64,000 nt of DNA from Bacteroidota bacterium (GCA_016706255.1 JADJJZ010000029.1:744001-808000), one strand, 5' to 3'. Positions 46,262-55,359 are shown, counted from the first letter of the stretch. Notes: generated by a model from the sequence alone, not told the origin. A program made the numbers and translations.

Positions 46262-47020
46262 GTGAAACAAATGGAAACAAATTTAGCAATAGATATCAGC
46301 GACCTCCATATTTCATTTGGAGAACAACATATTTTGAATGGTGTAAATCTTAGTGTAAAAAAAGGTGAAAATCTTGTTGTACTTGGACGGTCAGGAAGTG
46401 GCAAATCGGTATTAATAAAAATTATAGCCGGATTATTAAAACCTGACTCCGGTAAAGTAATTACATTGGGTAAAGATATGAATACGATAAATGAAAAAGA
46501 TTTGCGTTTATTAAGACAAAAAATCGGGTTTTCATTTCAGAACAGTGCCTTGTATGATAGTATGACGATTTATGACAATATTGCCTTTCCCCTATTGCGC
46601 AATGCAAAAAAATATACAAAGGCTGAATTAGACAAGGCTATTATCGGAGCATTAGATGCTGTGGGTTTAGCACAAACAGCACAACAAATGCCTGCTGAAC
46701 TTTCAGGCGGGCAACGGAAAAGAATTGGTATAGCAAGAACACTTATTTTAAATCCTGAGTTAATGTTATACGATGAACCAACTGCGGGATTAGACCCAAT
46801 CACATGTATTGAAATAAACAACCTGATTGTTGAATTACAGCAACGTTTTAATTCAAGTGCAATTATAATTACCCACGATTTAACTTGTGCAAAAACAACA
46901 GGACACAGAATAGCCGTTTTATTAGATGGCAAATTTATCAGAGAAGGTTCATTTGAAAGTGTATTTGCGACGGATGAACCATTAGTAAAACAATTTTACG
47001 AATACAATTTTATAAATTAA
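46262..47020 (+). CDS. mlaF: MlaF-family ABC ATPase
   Basis: Cytosolic ATPase that drives the MlaE permease. It shows Walker A GRSGSGKS (about residue 43), Q-loop SFQNSALYDSMT, signature LSGGQRKRIGIAR, Walker B LMLYDEPTAGLDP and the switch histidine in IIITHD. Length 252. Start is GTG at 46262 or the ATG at 46271. It overlaps neither neighbour but is only 1 bp from mlaD. Confidence 0.95.
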   Translation: MKQMETNLAIDISDLHISFGEQHILNGVNLSVKKGENLVVLGRSGSGKSVLIKIIAGLLKPDSGKVITLGKDMNTINEKDLRLLRQKIGFSFQNSALYDSMTIYDNIAFPLLRNAKKYTKAELDKAIIGALDAVGLAQTAQQMPAELSGGQRKRIGIARTLILNPELMLYDEPTAGLDPITCIEINNLIVELQQRFNSSAIIITHDLTCAKTTGHRIAVLLDGKFIREGSFESVFATDEPLVKQFYEYNFIN

Positions 47021-47021
47021 T

Positions 47022-47987
47022 ATGGAAGAGAAAAACAAACACGGAGTAAAATTAGGACTGTTTATATTTATAGGTCTGCTATTTTTTCTAGCCGGTGTAC
47101 TGGCAATTGGCAATATCAATAATTCATTTACAAAATCAATTAATGTTGTAGCCATTTTCCCACAGGTAAGCGGATTACAACCGGGTGATAATGTATGGTT
47201 GAGCGGCGTAAAAGTTGGCACCGTAAAAGAATTACAATTTATGCCGAATTCCGCTGTAATGGTAAATATCAATCTGGAGAAAAAATTACAACAATACATT
47301 CCAAAAAACGCCTTGGCCAAAATTGGGTCTGACGGGCTAATTGGAAATAAACTCATTGTAATTTATTCCGGAGATATTGCAAAGGGGGCTATCAATATTG
47401 ATGATACCCTAAAGGTTGAACCTACTATTACCAATGAAGACATGATGGCAACACTGCAGGCAAATAATCAGAATTTGCTTGCCATAACTTCTGATTTTAA
47501 AACATTGAGTAAAAACTTAGTCAGCGGAGAAGGAAGTGTTGGTCAGTTATTAACAAACGACGACCTGTATAATAACCTCTCCACATCTGTTGCAGCTATA
47601 AATTCAGCCGCAAATAAGTTAAATACCATGAGTGCTTCTCTTGTTTTATTTACCGATAAAATGAATACAGATGGTAATCTGCCAAATAGTTTTGTAGAAG
47701 ATACGATATTATTTAGTCAAATTGCCGATGCTATTGCCACGTTAAATGAAGCATCCGAAACAGCTAAAAAGATAACTGAAAATCTGGAAACCACAACAGC
47801 AGGTTTAAATCAAAACACCAATTCCGTTGCCGGTGTAATTCTTAACGACCCAGCCGCTTCAGAAAACCTCAAACAGTCGTTGATTAACCTGGAGAGCAGC
47901 ACCAAAAAATTAAATGAAAATATGGAAGCCCTTAAACATAATTTTTTGTTTAGAAGGTATTTCAAAAAACAGGAGAAAACAGAATAA
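47022..47987 (+). CDS. mlaD: MlaD/MCE-family substrate-binding protein
   Basis: A periplasmic MCE protein with one N-terminal membrane anchor (about 10-31) and an MCE domain (about 38-115; FPQVSGLQPGDNVWLSGVKVGTV, then IGSDGLIGNKLI). The C-terminal 200 residues are helical with coiled-coil character (INSAANKLNTM, ETAKKITENLETT), as in MCE proteins that form a hexameric tunnel or needle. At 321 residues it is longer than E. coli MlaD. No MlaA, MlaB or MlaC is adjacent. Confidence 0.93.
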   Translation: MEEKNKHGVKLGLFIFIGLLFFLAGVLAIGNINNSFTKSINVVAIFPQVSGLQPGDNVWLSGVKVGTVKELQFMPNSAVMVNINLEKKLQQYIPKNALAKIGSDGLIGNKLIVIYSGDIAKGAINIDDTLKVEPTITNEDMMATLQANNQNLLAITSDFKTLSKNLVSGEGSVGQLLTNDDLYNNLSTSVAAINSAANKLNTMSASLVLFTDKMNTDGNLPNSFVEDTILFSQIADAIATLNEASETAKKITENLETTTAGLNQNTNSVAGVILNDPAASENLKQSLINLESSTKKLNENMEALKHNFLFRRYFKKQEKTE

Positions 47988-47999
47988 ATGGTGTAAAAA

Positions 48000-48042
48000 A
48001 ACTGTGGTTTAAGCTATCGATGTGAAAGCCTAAACCACAGTT
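48000..48042. terminator. Terminator of the asmA-mla operon
   Basis: AACTGTGGTTTA (48000-48011) and its complement TAAACCACAGTT (48031-48042): a perfect 12-bp stem plus an inner GC pair, between convergent transcription units. Confidence 0.8.
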
Positions 48043-48067
48043 AAACTAATTCAGTTATGAACAATAT

Positions 48068-49525
48068 TTAATCTGTAATGGTAAAAATGAAGGGTTTCAT
48101 ATTGGTTTGATCACCTCCGAGTACACTTATTTTATCCACTCCTGTTGTGGTGGAGAATGAGGGATTCAAATAGAAATAATTATTTTTCAAATCACCATCT
48201 TTTATAACAAAAGGCGCGTTCATTAAGCCATCATTTGAAATCCGGATCACTACCGGAATTACCCTGATACTAGGTGTACCCTCGAAATATTTTCTAGGGT
48301 CATCATTATAAATGATAGTTAATTTTCCATTAATGATTGCATATGCAGTATAGTATAAAACATTGATATTATTTGCTGCATACTCTTTCTGCAATTCAAT
48401 TTGGAATTTTTTAGAACCATCGGCAGATAAGGCTATAACGTAATTATTTCCGTGTTTAAAGTTATAATTTACATCAACGGTAGTACTACCGGGATTAGCA
48501 ATAATTTGTTCCTCCTTAAGTTGTTCAGTAGCTAAAAAAATCGTATTACCATTTAATAAAATATGTAATAGTTTAAGATTGTCGATTTGTTTATCTAAAG
48601 TAGACAATTTAGTTGCACCGGATTCAAGTCCTTTATTGGAGAAACAGAATACACCGTTTACCACATCTTCACCCACAGTTAATGTTTTGTTTTCATACCA
48701 GGTTCCGCATAGTATTAATTCATTTTCCGGATTCACAACAGCTTTATATTCTCTTATCCGATTAGAAATTGTAACATCAACAAAATACTCTTTCGCTTTA
48801 GTGTCACCTGCATTCCATTGGTATACTGCTAAAACCATATTACCGTTTTTTTCGGTAGTTTGTTTAGTCAGGTAAAAAATACCATTATCACTAACCGATA
48901 AACGTAATTGTTTGTTTTTTGTGTCTTCTCCGGGTAAAGTGATTGTGCCTTCCTTTGTTTTTTTCAAGGCACTGTCGAAGTATGCATATTTAATTTTACC
49001 GGACTGCTCTTTTTCATAAGGCAATAATGCAGCAACACCTAAACTATTACCACCCGGCGAAACTGAATAATAATTAAAGCCGGAGTTCATTAATTTTTCA
49101 AACGGGAAATCATTCAATACGGTTTCTGATTTTGAAATAACGCCGCTCTCATCAATTACTCTCGCACTTAAGGTGTTTTTACCGGCATCTTTATTTAAAT
49201 TCTCAACTAGGCCGATTACTTTATTATTAAATGGAATAATATCCATTATCTCATAATTGTTGTTAAATACACCCGGATTAAATTCTAATTCTTTATGGTA
49301 TTTTAATCCCCCCGCATTGTCGTAACAATAAATTGAATAAACAGATAAGGTGCTCACATCTACCTGTGAGATATGATACGTTAATCCGTTACATTCAAAA
49401 TTGATATAATCCGCTCCCTTGTAAACATCGTATTTAGCTGAGCCGCCTGAGGTGTAAGTCACATTTTGAGCATACATACTTCCCGCAGCAGCCAAAATAA
49501 GTAAATAGATAATAAATTTTTTCAT
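48068..49525 (-). CDS. Secreted protein, unrecognised (485 aa)
   Basis: Signal peptide at residues 1-19 (ending MYAQ). The rest is beta-rich with regularly spaced blades (e.g. GVISKSETVLNDFPFEK, KYAYFDSALKKTKEG, NGIFYLTKQTTEKNGNMVLAVYQW, LILCGTWYENKTLTVG), which suggests a beta-propeller-like fold, and it ends in FIFTITD without a T9SS tail. Family not recognised. Its ATG lies 4 bp from the stop of the upstream 428-aa gene, so the two are probably co-transcribed and may work together. Confidence 0.6.
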   Translation of the reverse strand: MKKFIIYLLILAAAGSMYAQNVTYTSGGSAKYDVYKGADYINFECNGLTYHISQVDVSTLSVYSIYCYDNAGGLKYHKELEFNPGVFNNNYEIMDIIPFNNKVIGLVENLNKDAGKNTLSARVIDESGVISKSETVLNDFPFEKLMNSGFNYYSVSPGGNSLGVAALLPYEKEQSGKIKYAYFDSALKKTKEGTITLPGEDTKNKQLRLSVSDNGIFYLTKQTTEKNGNMVLAVYQWNAGDTKAKEYFVDVTISNRIREYKAVVNPENELILCGTWYENKTLTVGEDVVNGVFCFSNKGLESGATKLSTLDKQIDNLKLLHILLNGNTIFLATEQLKEEQIIANPGSTTVDVNYNFKHGNNYVIALSADGSKKFQIELQKEYAANNINVLYYTAYAIINGKLTIIYNDDPRKYFEGTPSIRVIPVVIRISNDGLMNAPFVIKDGDLKNNYFYLNPSFSTTTGVDKISVLGGDQTNMKPFIFTITD

Positions 49526-49529
49526 ATGT

Positions 49530-50816
49530 TTAATTTGTATTCGCCAATTTTCGTTTTTTCAAATCATTGTAAGCACTTTCGAAAGCATCTTTAATTTGTC
49601 GCTCTCCATATGAAAGGGACAAGCCATTTAATATGGTAAATATGCCATCTGCCTTTTCTGTATTACCGGTTGCAAAATAACATTCCAATAAATTAAAGCA
49701 TACAGCAATGGTAATATCTTTATCAATTCTTGCCTTTTTGTTTTGCGGGTCAGATTCAGCAAGTGCGGCATTCCAGGAAGTAATTGCAGACTCGATTTTT
49801 GTTAACGCGGTTTGTTTGTCATCCACCAGCAATTTTAAACCCGAACTCGCTTCATTAAAAGCAATTAATAAATCTTTATAAGTATCATCCTTCGATTTGA
49901 TAAAATATAATTTCGCTTCGCGGTTTGTTGGTGCATATCCATACACATCGTTAACTAAATTATTAATAAAAATCAGATTATTTTGAAACAACGCTTCCTC
50001 CTTGGTTTTCACCAGCAATTCGGTATTAATATCTAATGGTTTTTCACTATCATCTGATTTATAAACCTGATAAACATTTAATTCCTGTGGTGTAATGTTA
50101 AGGAGTTCTTTGCCATCAGGACTTAAAACTAAAACTGACATTGGGTGACGATAAGAAAATTCTACATGATAATAAGTTACACTTCGTGTTGTAGACTGTC
50201 CATTTACAATTGAAGTAACATTTTTTTGAGCGGTCATTTGTCGGGGCTGCGTATAGTCATAACCATAAATCGTAACCTGAATGAGAACAGCATCTTGTGG
50301 CTTTTTATCATAACCACCTAATTGCAGATAGGTATCAGCAACAACAGGATAATCATAACTGGTTTGTAATTTAGGTTGCGGCACGCTGCGTTTATAGGGT
50401 GGAGATGGTATATATTCAACAGGTTTATTATTCTCATTAAGTACCTGTTTTTCAACAACTTTTTCTGCTAACGATTTTTCGTTCCATTCGGCAAGTGCCT
50501 TTTCGTAAGCAAGTTTAGCATCCTGAACCTGACCTGGGTATGCAGCCATTGCAGTTTGATACTCTGCTTCTGCAACAGCCAAATCGGCTTCATAAGCTGC
50601 CTGTAATTTTGCATTTTCAGCCTCAAATGTTGCAAAAATGGAGGCCTGATAATTTTTAGGGGTAAAGGAAAGCGGTGTTAATGGTAATTTGATATACTGA
50701 TATTCAATTTGTTCATCTTTTACGTTTTGAGCAATAGCAGGAAAGGCATTAACAAATAGGAATAATATTAATATTATCGCTGTTTGCAAGCGATGCAATT
50801 GAGGAGCTGTTTTCAT
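49530..50816 (-). CDS. Secreted protein with N-terminal helical region, unrecognised (428 aa)
   Basis: Signal peptide (about 1-29, ending AIAQ). Residues about 60-125 are Ala/Glu/Tyr-rich and likely a coiled coil (ATFEAENAKLQAAYEADLAV, YEKALAEWNEKSLAEK). The middle has ILIQVTIYGYDY-like strands, and residues about 300-425 look like tetratricopeptide-type helices (CFNLLECYFATGNTEKADGIF). No known family. A TATCTTTG box sits 17 bp upstream. First gene of a two-gene unit with the 485-aa secreted protein. Confidence 0.6.
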   Translation of the reverse strand: MKTAPQLHRLQTAIILILFLFVNAFPAIAQNVKDEQIEYQYIKLPLTPLSFTPKNYQASIFATFEAENAKLQAAYEADLAVAEAEYQTAMAAYPGQVQDAKLAYEKALAEWNEKSLAEKVVEKQVLNENNKPVEYIPSPPYKRSVPQPKLQTSYDYPVVADTYLQLGGYDKKPQDAVLIQVTIYGYDYTQPRQMTAQKNVTSIVNGQSTTRSVTYYHVEFSYRHPMSVLVLSPDGKELLNITPQELNVYQVYKSDDSEKPLDINTELLVKTKEEALFQNNLIFINNLVNDVYGYAPTNREAKLYFIKSKDDTYKDLLIAFNEASSGLKLLVDDKQTALTKIESAITSWNAALAESDPQNKKARIDKDITIAVCFNLLECYFATGNTEKADGIFTILNGLSLSYGERQIKDAFESAYNDLKKRKLANTN

Positions 50817-50833
50817 AAGTAATTTCTTACCCG

Positions 50834-50841
50834 CAAAGATA
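50834..50841 (-). promoter_or_regulatory. -7 box (TATCTTTG, minus strand) of the 428-aa/485-aa secreted-protein pair
   Basis: Perfect TAnnTTTG on the minus strand, 17 bp upstream of the ATG at 50816. Confidence 0.5.
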
Positions 50842-51017
50842 ATTCCACAAAAGCAATGTCTTTAAAATACACGTATAAAAATGATAATTGCAGCCTTTTT
50901 AAGGAAAATTGCAAAAATCTATTCCAATTTAATTTCCTAAACCATGAACAGTGCTGATAAAAAATCTAGTTTATTTTAAAGATAAAACAGAGTTGCGTTT
51001 TGACAATTTTACAGAAA

Positions 51018-51048
51018 AAAACCGCTACACAAAAAGTGTAGCGGTTTT
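51018..51048. terminator. Terminator downstream of T9SS paralogue B
   Basis: AAAACCGCTACAC (51018-51030), loop AAAAA, GTGTAGCGGTTTT (51036-51048). A near-identical copy lies at 52772-52803 after paralogue A, part of the same duplicated block. Confidence 0.8.
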
Positions 51049-51070
51049 TAATGTTGTTATAATAATTAAA

Positions 51071-52165
51071 TTATTGTTTTATAAACTCTTGTCGTTGCAC
51101 AACATTATCGGCAGTAATTGAAACAAAATACATGCCTGCCGGTAAGGTAGATAAATCAATTGTTGTTGCATATCCATTAACTGTTTCTGAATATAACAGT
51201 GTGCCGGTGAAATTAAATATTTCTACAATACCATTGTTGACAGGCTCTTCAAAATTTACATTAAGCGAACCATTTGCAGGATTAGGATAAATAGAAAAAT
51301 CTACTGATTCAGTTTCTCCTAAACGGCAGGATAAGGTTGTGAATGTATTTAAAGGCGTATACTCCGACAAGCCACCTGCACAATCTGCCTGCACCTGCCA
51401 TTCGTATTCGGTATCACAATTTAAGGTTTTTAATTTAATAAATGTTTTAGGTGCTTCAACTGTTTTTTCATGCCAATCGGTAGCACCAACTTCACGAAAA
51501 CGAACATTGTAACCAGTGGCTCCGGTCACATCTGACCACGTAATTTTTGCTTTTTCTGCTTCAATACCTGTTACATCTGTAGATGGAGGTACTTCACAAA
51601 CATCAACAGGTAAGCCTTCGCCGGCAAATATACCCTCAGGTGCATATGCGTAATCTTTTATAAAATAGCCGCATTCATCCACCTGCAAACGCACCCAGGC
51701 GAAATATTGATCTCCGGAAGGTGTGAAAAAATTGATACCAAGGTAGGCATCATCTTCCGAAATCCAAGGTCCTAAACCATAGGTAGAACCGCCGCCTACA
51801 TGTTGAAGATTTAAAGCTTCCGGTGGGTTATTAAAAGCTTCCAGAATTGGGTCACCCGCATCAAATTTTAAGGCAAACGTCCAACTGGCACCATAGTCAA
51901 CAGCATAATTCATGAAACAGTAGGAATAGTTTGGAACAACAGCCCCATAGCAGCCAAATCCTGCTAAAAACATATCTTCTGTATGTGCGAAATACACCTC
52001 ATATTCACCGTCCATATTTACATCCAGAAAATAATCAGCGGGATCACCTGTTATGTAAACATCAGGGTCGATGTCACCATAAACAACTTGTGCTTTCAAT
52101 TGGTCGGAGCCTGCAAACAGAAATGCTGTAGCTGCTCCAGAGTAGGATAGTAATTTTGTTCTCAT
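51071..52165 (-). CDS. T9SS type A sorting-domain protein, paralogue B
   Basis: A secreted protein of 364 residues: signal ending QLKAQVVYGDIDPD; a beta-rich domain (about 25-180) with DVNMDGEYEVYF and FAWVRLQVDECGYFIKDYAYAP; an Fn3 domain (about 190-275; WSDVTGATGYNVRFREVG, CDTEYEWQVQADC); a T9SS CTD (about 285-364) with FSIYPNPANGSLNVNF and ending VVQRQEFIKQ. The Fn3 and CTD are almost identical to those of the gene at 52825-53919, while the N-terminal halves differ in many places. Role unknown; surface or secreted. Confidence 0.85.
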   Translation of the reverse strand: MRTKLLSYSGAATAFLFAGSDQLKAQVVYGDIDPDVYITGDPADYFLDVNMDGEYEVYFAHTEDMFLAGFGCYGAVVPNYSYCFMNYAVDYGASWTFALKFDAGDPILEAFNNPPEALNLQHVGGGSTYGLGPWISEDDAYLGINFFTPSGDQYFAWVRLQVDECGYFIKDYAYAPEGIFAGEGLPVDVCEVPPSTDVTGIEAEKAKITWSDVTGATGYNVRFREVGATDWHEKTVEAPKTFIKLKTLNCDTEYEWQVQADCAGGLSEYTPLNTFTTLSCRLGETESVDFSIYPNPANGSLNVNFEEPVNNGIVEIFNFTGTLLYSETVNGYATTIDLSTLPAGMYFVSITADNVVQRQEFIKQ

Positions 52166-52288
52166 TAGATATAAATTTTATTACTTTAAAATTAAAAATA
52201 TTTATTATTCAAACAAAACAAATGAGTAATATAAATTTTCTCTAAATTGTGCGACACACCAAAGTGGCGGCATTTGGCCAAAAAAAAG

Positions 52289-52312
52289 CCCCCACCCTTT
52301 ATAGAATGGAGG
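52289..52312 (-). terminator. Leftward terminator after the remnant gene
   Basis: On the minus strand, CCTCCATT can pair with the G-rich arm GGGTGGGGG using G-U pairs, followed by a run of eight T. It lies just past the remnant at 52336-52412, matching the position of the terminator after the intact relative (54038-54070). Confidence 0.45.
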
Positions 52313-52335
52313 TTTTGGACAATATTTTTTAAGAT

Positions 52336-52412
52336 TTATTCCTGGAAATCAATTTTGGGCCTGTAACCGCTGCATTTATCTTTTTAAATTGCAAATTAAA
52401 TTGCGAAGTAAA
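52336..52412 (-). pseudogene. Remnant (about 25 codons) of a paralogue of the 54117-55139 gene
   Basis: The minus strand reads SQFNLQFKKINAAVTGPK, then (after one missing base in an A-run) IDFQE and a stop. The end of the gene at 54117-55139 reads PQFSLRDFNKINEAITGTK, IDFKE, stop. Order and spacing relative to the flanking T9SS paralogue are the same, so this is what remains of a second copy. Confidence 0.65.
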
Positions 52413-52438
52413 ACCATTTGTTATTTGACAATTAGCAA

Positions 52439-52696
52439 TTAAAAGTCGAAAATTTCACCCCAAATACTTTTCTTTTTATAATGTTGCGGGTGTTTATTTT
52501 GTTTGTAGTTATCGCTTTCATCCAATTGATGTTTTGACTTTTTAAAACTATCAGCCCCTTCCCCACTGCGGTCAATTAATTTATCTAGTTCACCACGATC
52601 GAGCCATACACCACGGCAAGTTGGGCAATAATCAATTTCAACGCCTTGACGATCAGTCATCAATAGGTCTTTATCAATACAAACCGGACATTTCAT
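52439..52696 (-). CDS. TFIIB-type zinc-ribbon protein
   Basis: An 85-residue protein. The zinc ribbon CPVC (C4, C7) with the second pair CPTC (C25, C28) followed by RGVWLDRGELDKLID is the zf-TFIIB (PF13453) pattern. A charged, Lys/His/Gln-rich tail follows (QNKHPQHYKKKS). These short bacterial proteins have no clear role; nucleic-acid or protein binding is possible. It sits at the junction between the two duplicated (secreted protein + T9SS) units. Confidence 0.85.
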   Translation of the reverse strand: MKCPVCIDKDLLMTDRQGVEIDYCPTCRGVWLDRGELDKLIDRSGEGADSFKKSKHQLDESDNYKQNKHPQHYKKKSIWGEIFDF

Positions 52697-52771
52697 AAAA
52701 TAATTTTTAGTATAAACTTTATACTAATAAAAATGTTCATCCATTTAAATAAAATTAACATTTTACAGAAA

Positions 52772-52803
52772 AAAACCGCTACACAAAAAGTATAGCGGTT
52801 TTT
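52772..52803. terminator. Terminator downstream of T9SS paralogue A
   Basis: Same hairpin as 51018-51048 with one mismatch in the stem (GTATAG instead of GTGTAG). Confidence 0.75.
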
Positions 52804-52824
52804 AATGTTGTTATAATAATTAAA

Positions 52825-53919
52825 TTATTGTTTTATAAACTCTTGTCGTTGCACAACATTATCGGCAGTAATTGAAACAAAATACATGCCTGCCGGTAAG
52901 GCAGATAAATCAATTGTTGTTGCATATCCGTTAACCGTTTCTGAATATAACAGTGTGCCGGTGAAATTAAATATTTCTACAATACCATTGTTGACAGGCT
53001 CTTCAAAATTTACATTAAGCGAACCATTTGCAGGATTAGGATAAATAGAAAAATCTACTGATTCAGTTTCTCCTAAACGGCAGGATAAGGTTGTGAATGT
53101 ATTTAAAGCCGTATACTCCGACAAGCCACCTGCACAATCTGCCTGCACCTGCCATTCGTATTCGGTATCACAATTTAAAGTTTTTAATTTAATAAATGTT
53201 TTAGGTGCTTCAACTGTTTTTTCATGCCAATCGGTAGCACCAACTTCACGAAAACGCACATTGTAACTAGTTGCACCTGCTACATCAGACCAGGTAATTT
53301 TTGCTTTTTCAGCTTCAATACCGGTAACATCAACAGAAGCAGGCATTTCACAAACATCAACAGGCATACCTTCTCCCGCAATAATTGGATCGGGTGAATA
53401 GGCATAATCTTTAATTACATATCCACATTCATCAACCTGCAGCCTTACCCATGCAAAAAACGATTCCGCTCCGTCTGGAGTTTCAAATACAAAACCTATA
53501 TATTTATCATCAGGAGAAATCCAGGGACCTATGCCAAAAGTAGAACTGCCATCAGCGTGTTGAAGGTTTATATAACCGGGTGCATTATTAAATCCACCTA
53601 ACACGGTTTCACCTTCTTCAAAAACTTTTGCAAAACTATAAAGGCCAAGTGAATCATATTGATAGCTAATAAAGCAATAAGAATAATTAGGCACCACAAA
53701 TCCCGCACAGCCAATATCACCATACCCATTTGCAAAGTGATCAAAATGCACTTCATATTCACCATCTAAATTCAAATCCATATAATAATCTACAGGATCC
53801 CCTGTTACATAAACATCAGGGTCGATGTCACCGTAAACAACCTGCGATTTCAACTGATTGGAGCCTGCAATCATGAATGCAGCGGCGGCTCCGGAGTAGG
53901 AAAGTAATTTTGTTTTCAT
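52825..53919 (-). CDS. T9SS type A sorting-domain protein, paralogue A
   Basis: A secreted protein of 364 residues with the same layout as paralogue B: signal ending QLKSQVVYGDIDPD, an N-terminal beta domain (DLNLDGEYEVHF, FAWVRLQVDECGYVIKDYAYSP), Fn3 (WSDVAGATSYNVRFREVG) and T9SS CTD (FSIYPNPANGSLNVNF, ending EFIKQ). I start at ATG 53919, where the signal peptide begins; the frame is open 15 codons further. The final roughly 170 residues differ from paralogue B by only a few residues. Confidence 0.85.
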   Translation of the reverse strand: MKTKLLSYSGAAAAFMIAGSNQLKSQVVYGDIDPDVYVTGDPVDYYMDLNLDGEYEVHFDHFANGYGDIGCAGFVVPNYSYCFISYQYDSLGLYSFAKVFEEGETVLGGFNNAPGYINLQHADGSSTFGIGPWISPDDKYIGFVFETPDGAESFFAWVRLQVDECGYVIKDYAYSPDPIIAGEGMPVDVCEMPASVDVTGIEAEKAKITWSDVAGATSYNVRFREVGATDWHEKTVEAPKTFIKLKTLNCDTEYEWQVQADCAGGLSEYTALNTFTTLSCRLGETESVDFSIYPNPANGSLNVNFEEPVNNGIVEIFNFTGTLLYSETVNGYATTIDLSALPAGMYFVSITADNVVQRQEFIKQ

Positions 53920-54037
53920 AGATATAATTTTTTTATAAAATAAATATACGGATAATTTTCTCAAAATCTACAAAAAAATCGTTCAATTTATACAAATTCT
54001 AGATTGTGCATATTTTACAGCAAGTGCCAAAAAAGAA

Positions 54038-54070
54038 AAATCCCCCGTTCAATTGCTGCACGGAGGATTT
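54038..54070. terminator. Terminator after the 54117-55139 gene
   Basis: AAATCCCCCGT (54038-54048) pairs with ACGGAGGATTT (54060-54070) with one C-A mismatch; the left A-run gives a U-tract for leftward transcripts. Confidence 0.6.
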
Positions 54071-54116
54071 ATTAGAAATATTTTTAGGCTCAACTATTTC
54101 CAATAAGAAGGCGTAA

Positions 54117-55139
54117 TTATTCCTTAAAGTCAATTTTAGTACCGGTAATTGCTTCATTTATTTTATTAAAGTCGCGTAAACTAAACTGAGGCGTTGTTTT
54201 TTTAACCGGTATATCGATTGGAGCCGACATATATGCAATTTCTTTAGTATCAGAATATATAATTCCAAACCAGTTACCAACCTTAAATGCATAAGCATAT
54301 CCTGCTGCACCTTCGGTAATTAATTTATTAAATTTCTCTTGCTCCATTACTTCAATAGGATAAGGATAGTATACTTGCGCATCTTTAACTGCGATATAAT
54401 CATCCCAATCTTTTTTAGAAATGGCAAGCGTATAATCTTTTAATTTTGGTGCAGTTTGTTTGATGGTATTATCTGTAAATTTATTATCAGCAGCTTTGCG
54501 TTTAACAATATCATTCATGGCATCAATACCATAATAAATATCTTCTTTTGTTGGCACCTGGTGTATCATACTTATTCCCACATACATTTTTGTAAAAGTT
54601 GATTCCAACTCATTTAATTGTTCGATAGGAAATAATACCAGCGATTTAAAATCCTGAACGTTAAATCCACCGGCATCCATAGTTGCCTCATTGCCGGAAT
54701 AGGCATAATCTAAGGTAAACTGATTTTTATTTTCTGAATCTTTAGTTACTGTAATATGTGTTAATGCAAGCACCACATAATCAGTTGCACCGGTTTCATA
54801 TAACTCTTTTACCTGTTTAAACGATTTCACTTCGAAGGTATCGTGTAAACTCCATTTTTCTTTTATGAATTGAATATAAGCTTCACTGTAAGCAGCACAA
54901 TTGTCTTTGTATTCCTCCAATTCAGAAAATTCCTTTTTCCGTTTAAATTCATCCACTTTATCCAAATCCCAACGCTGCATCATGATAATGAGCTTACGAG
55001 ATGTGATTTCGGTACATTCCTTTTGGGTCGGAACATCGTTTTTATAGGTTAATAAAGGGCTGCCAAATTGAGCTGATAGTTTACCGGCAGTAAATAATAG
55101 CAAAAAGCTGCAAAGGATAAATAATCGTATCGTTTTCAT
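54117..55139 (-). CDS. Secreted protein, unrecognised (340 aa)
   Basis: Signal peptide (1-24, ending KLSAQ), then a mostly helical N-terminal third with many charged residues (KRKKEFSELEEYKDNCAAY) and an alpha/beta middle (YVVLALTHITVTK, LVLFPIEQLNEL, IAYMSAPIDIPVKK). No family recognised and no T9SS tail. A TATATTTG box 18 bp upstream supports the ATG at 55139. It is upstream of T9SS paralogue A. A decayed copy upstream of paralogue B shows that the two genes were duplicated as a unit. Confidence 0.6.
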   Translation of the reverse strand: MKTIRLFILCSFLLLFTAGKLSAQFGSPLLTYKNDVPTQKECTEITSRKLIIMMQRWDLDKVDEFKRKKEFSELEEYKDNCAAYSEAYIQFIKEKWSLHDTFEVKSFKQVKELYETGATDYVVLALTHITVTKDSENKNQFTLDYAYSGNEATMDAGGFNVQDFKSLVLFPIEQLNELESTFTKMYVGISMIHQVPTKEDIYYGIDAMNDIVKRKAADNKFTDNTIKQTAPKLKDYTLAISKKDWDDYIAVKDAQVYYPYPIEVMEQEKFNKLITEGAAGYAYAFKVGNWFGIIYSDTKEIAYMSAPIDIPVKKTTPQFSLRDFNKINEAITGTKIDFKE

Positions 55140-55157
55140 TACTGGTCTATTGTGTTG

Positions 55158-55165
55158 CAAATATA
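55158..55165 (-). promoter_or_regulatory. -7 box (TATATTTG, minus strand) of the 54117-55139 gene
   Basis: Perfect TAnnTTTG on the minus strand 18 bp upstream of the ATG at 55139; a TTG about 21 bp further upstream may be the -33 element. Confidence 0.55.
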
Positions 55166-55359
55166 TCAAACAGATTTTCAAGTATTCAAATGTATTATTT
55201 TCGCTCCACCTGCAAATCAGATGCCAATATTTGCATATTTTAACAGGACTTAGATGGCAGTAGCCTTTTCAAGCTTACTTTCGTCAGTTCCTTTAGACAA
55301 ACTTTTACTCTTTTTCAAAATGAAAAAAAACTGCATATTTGCGCTTAAACATCACATAC

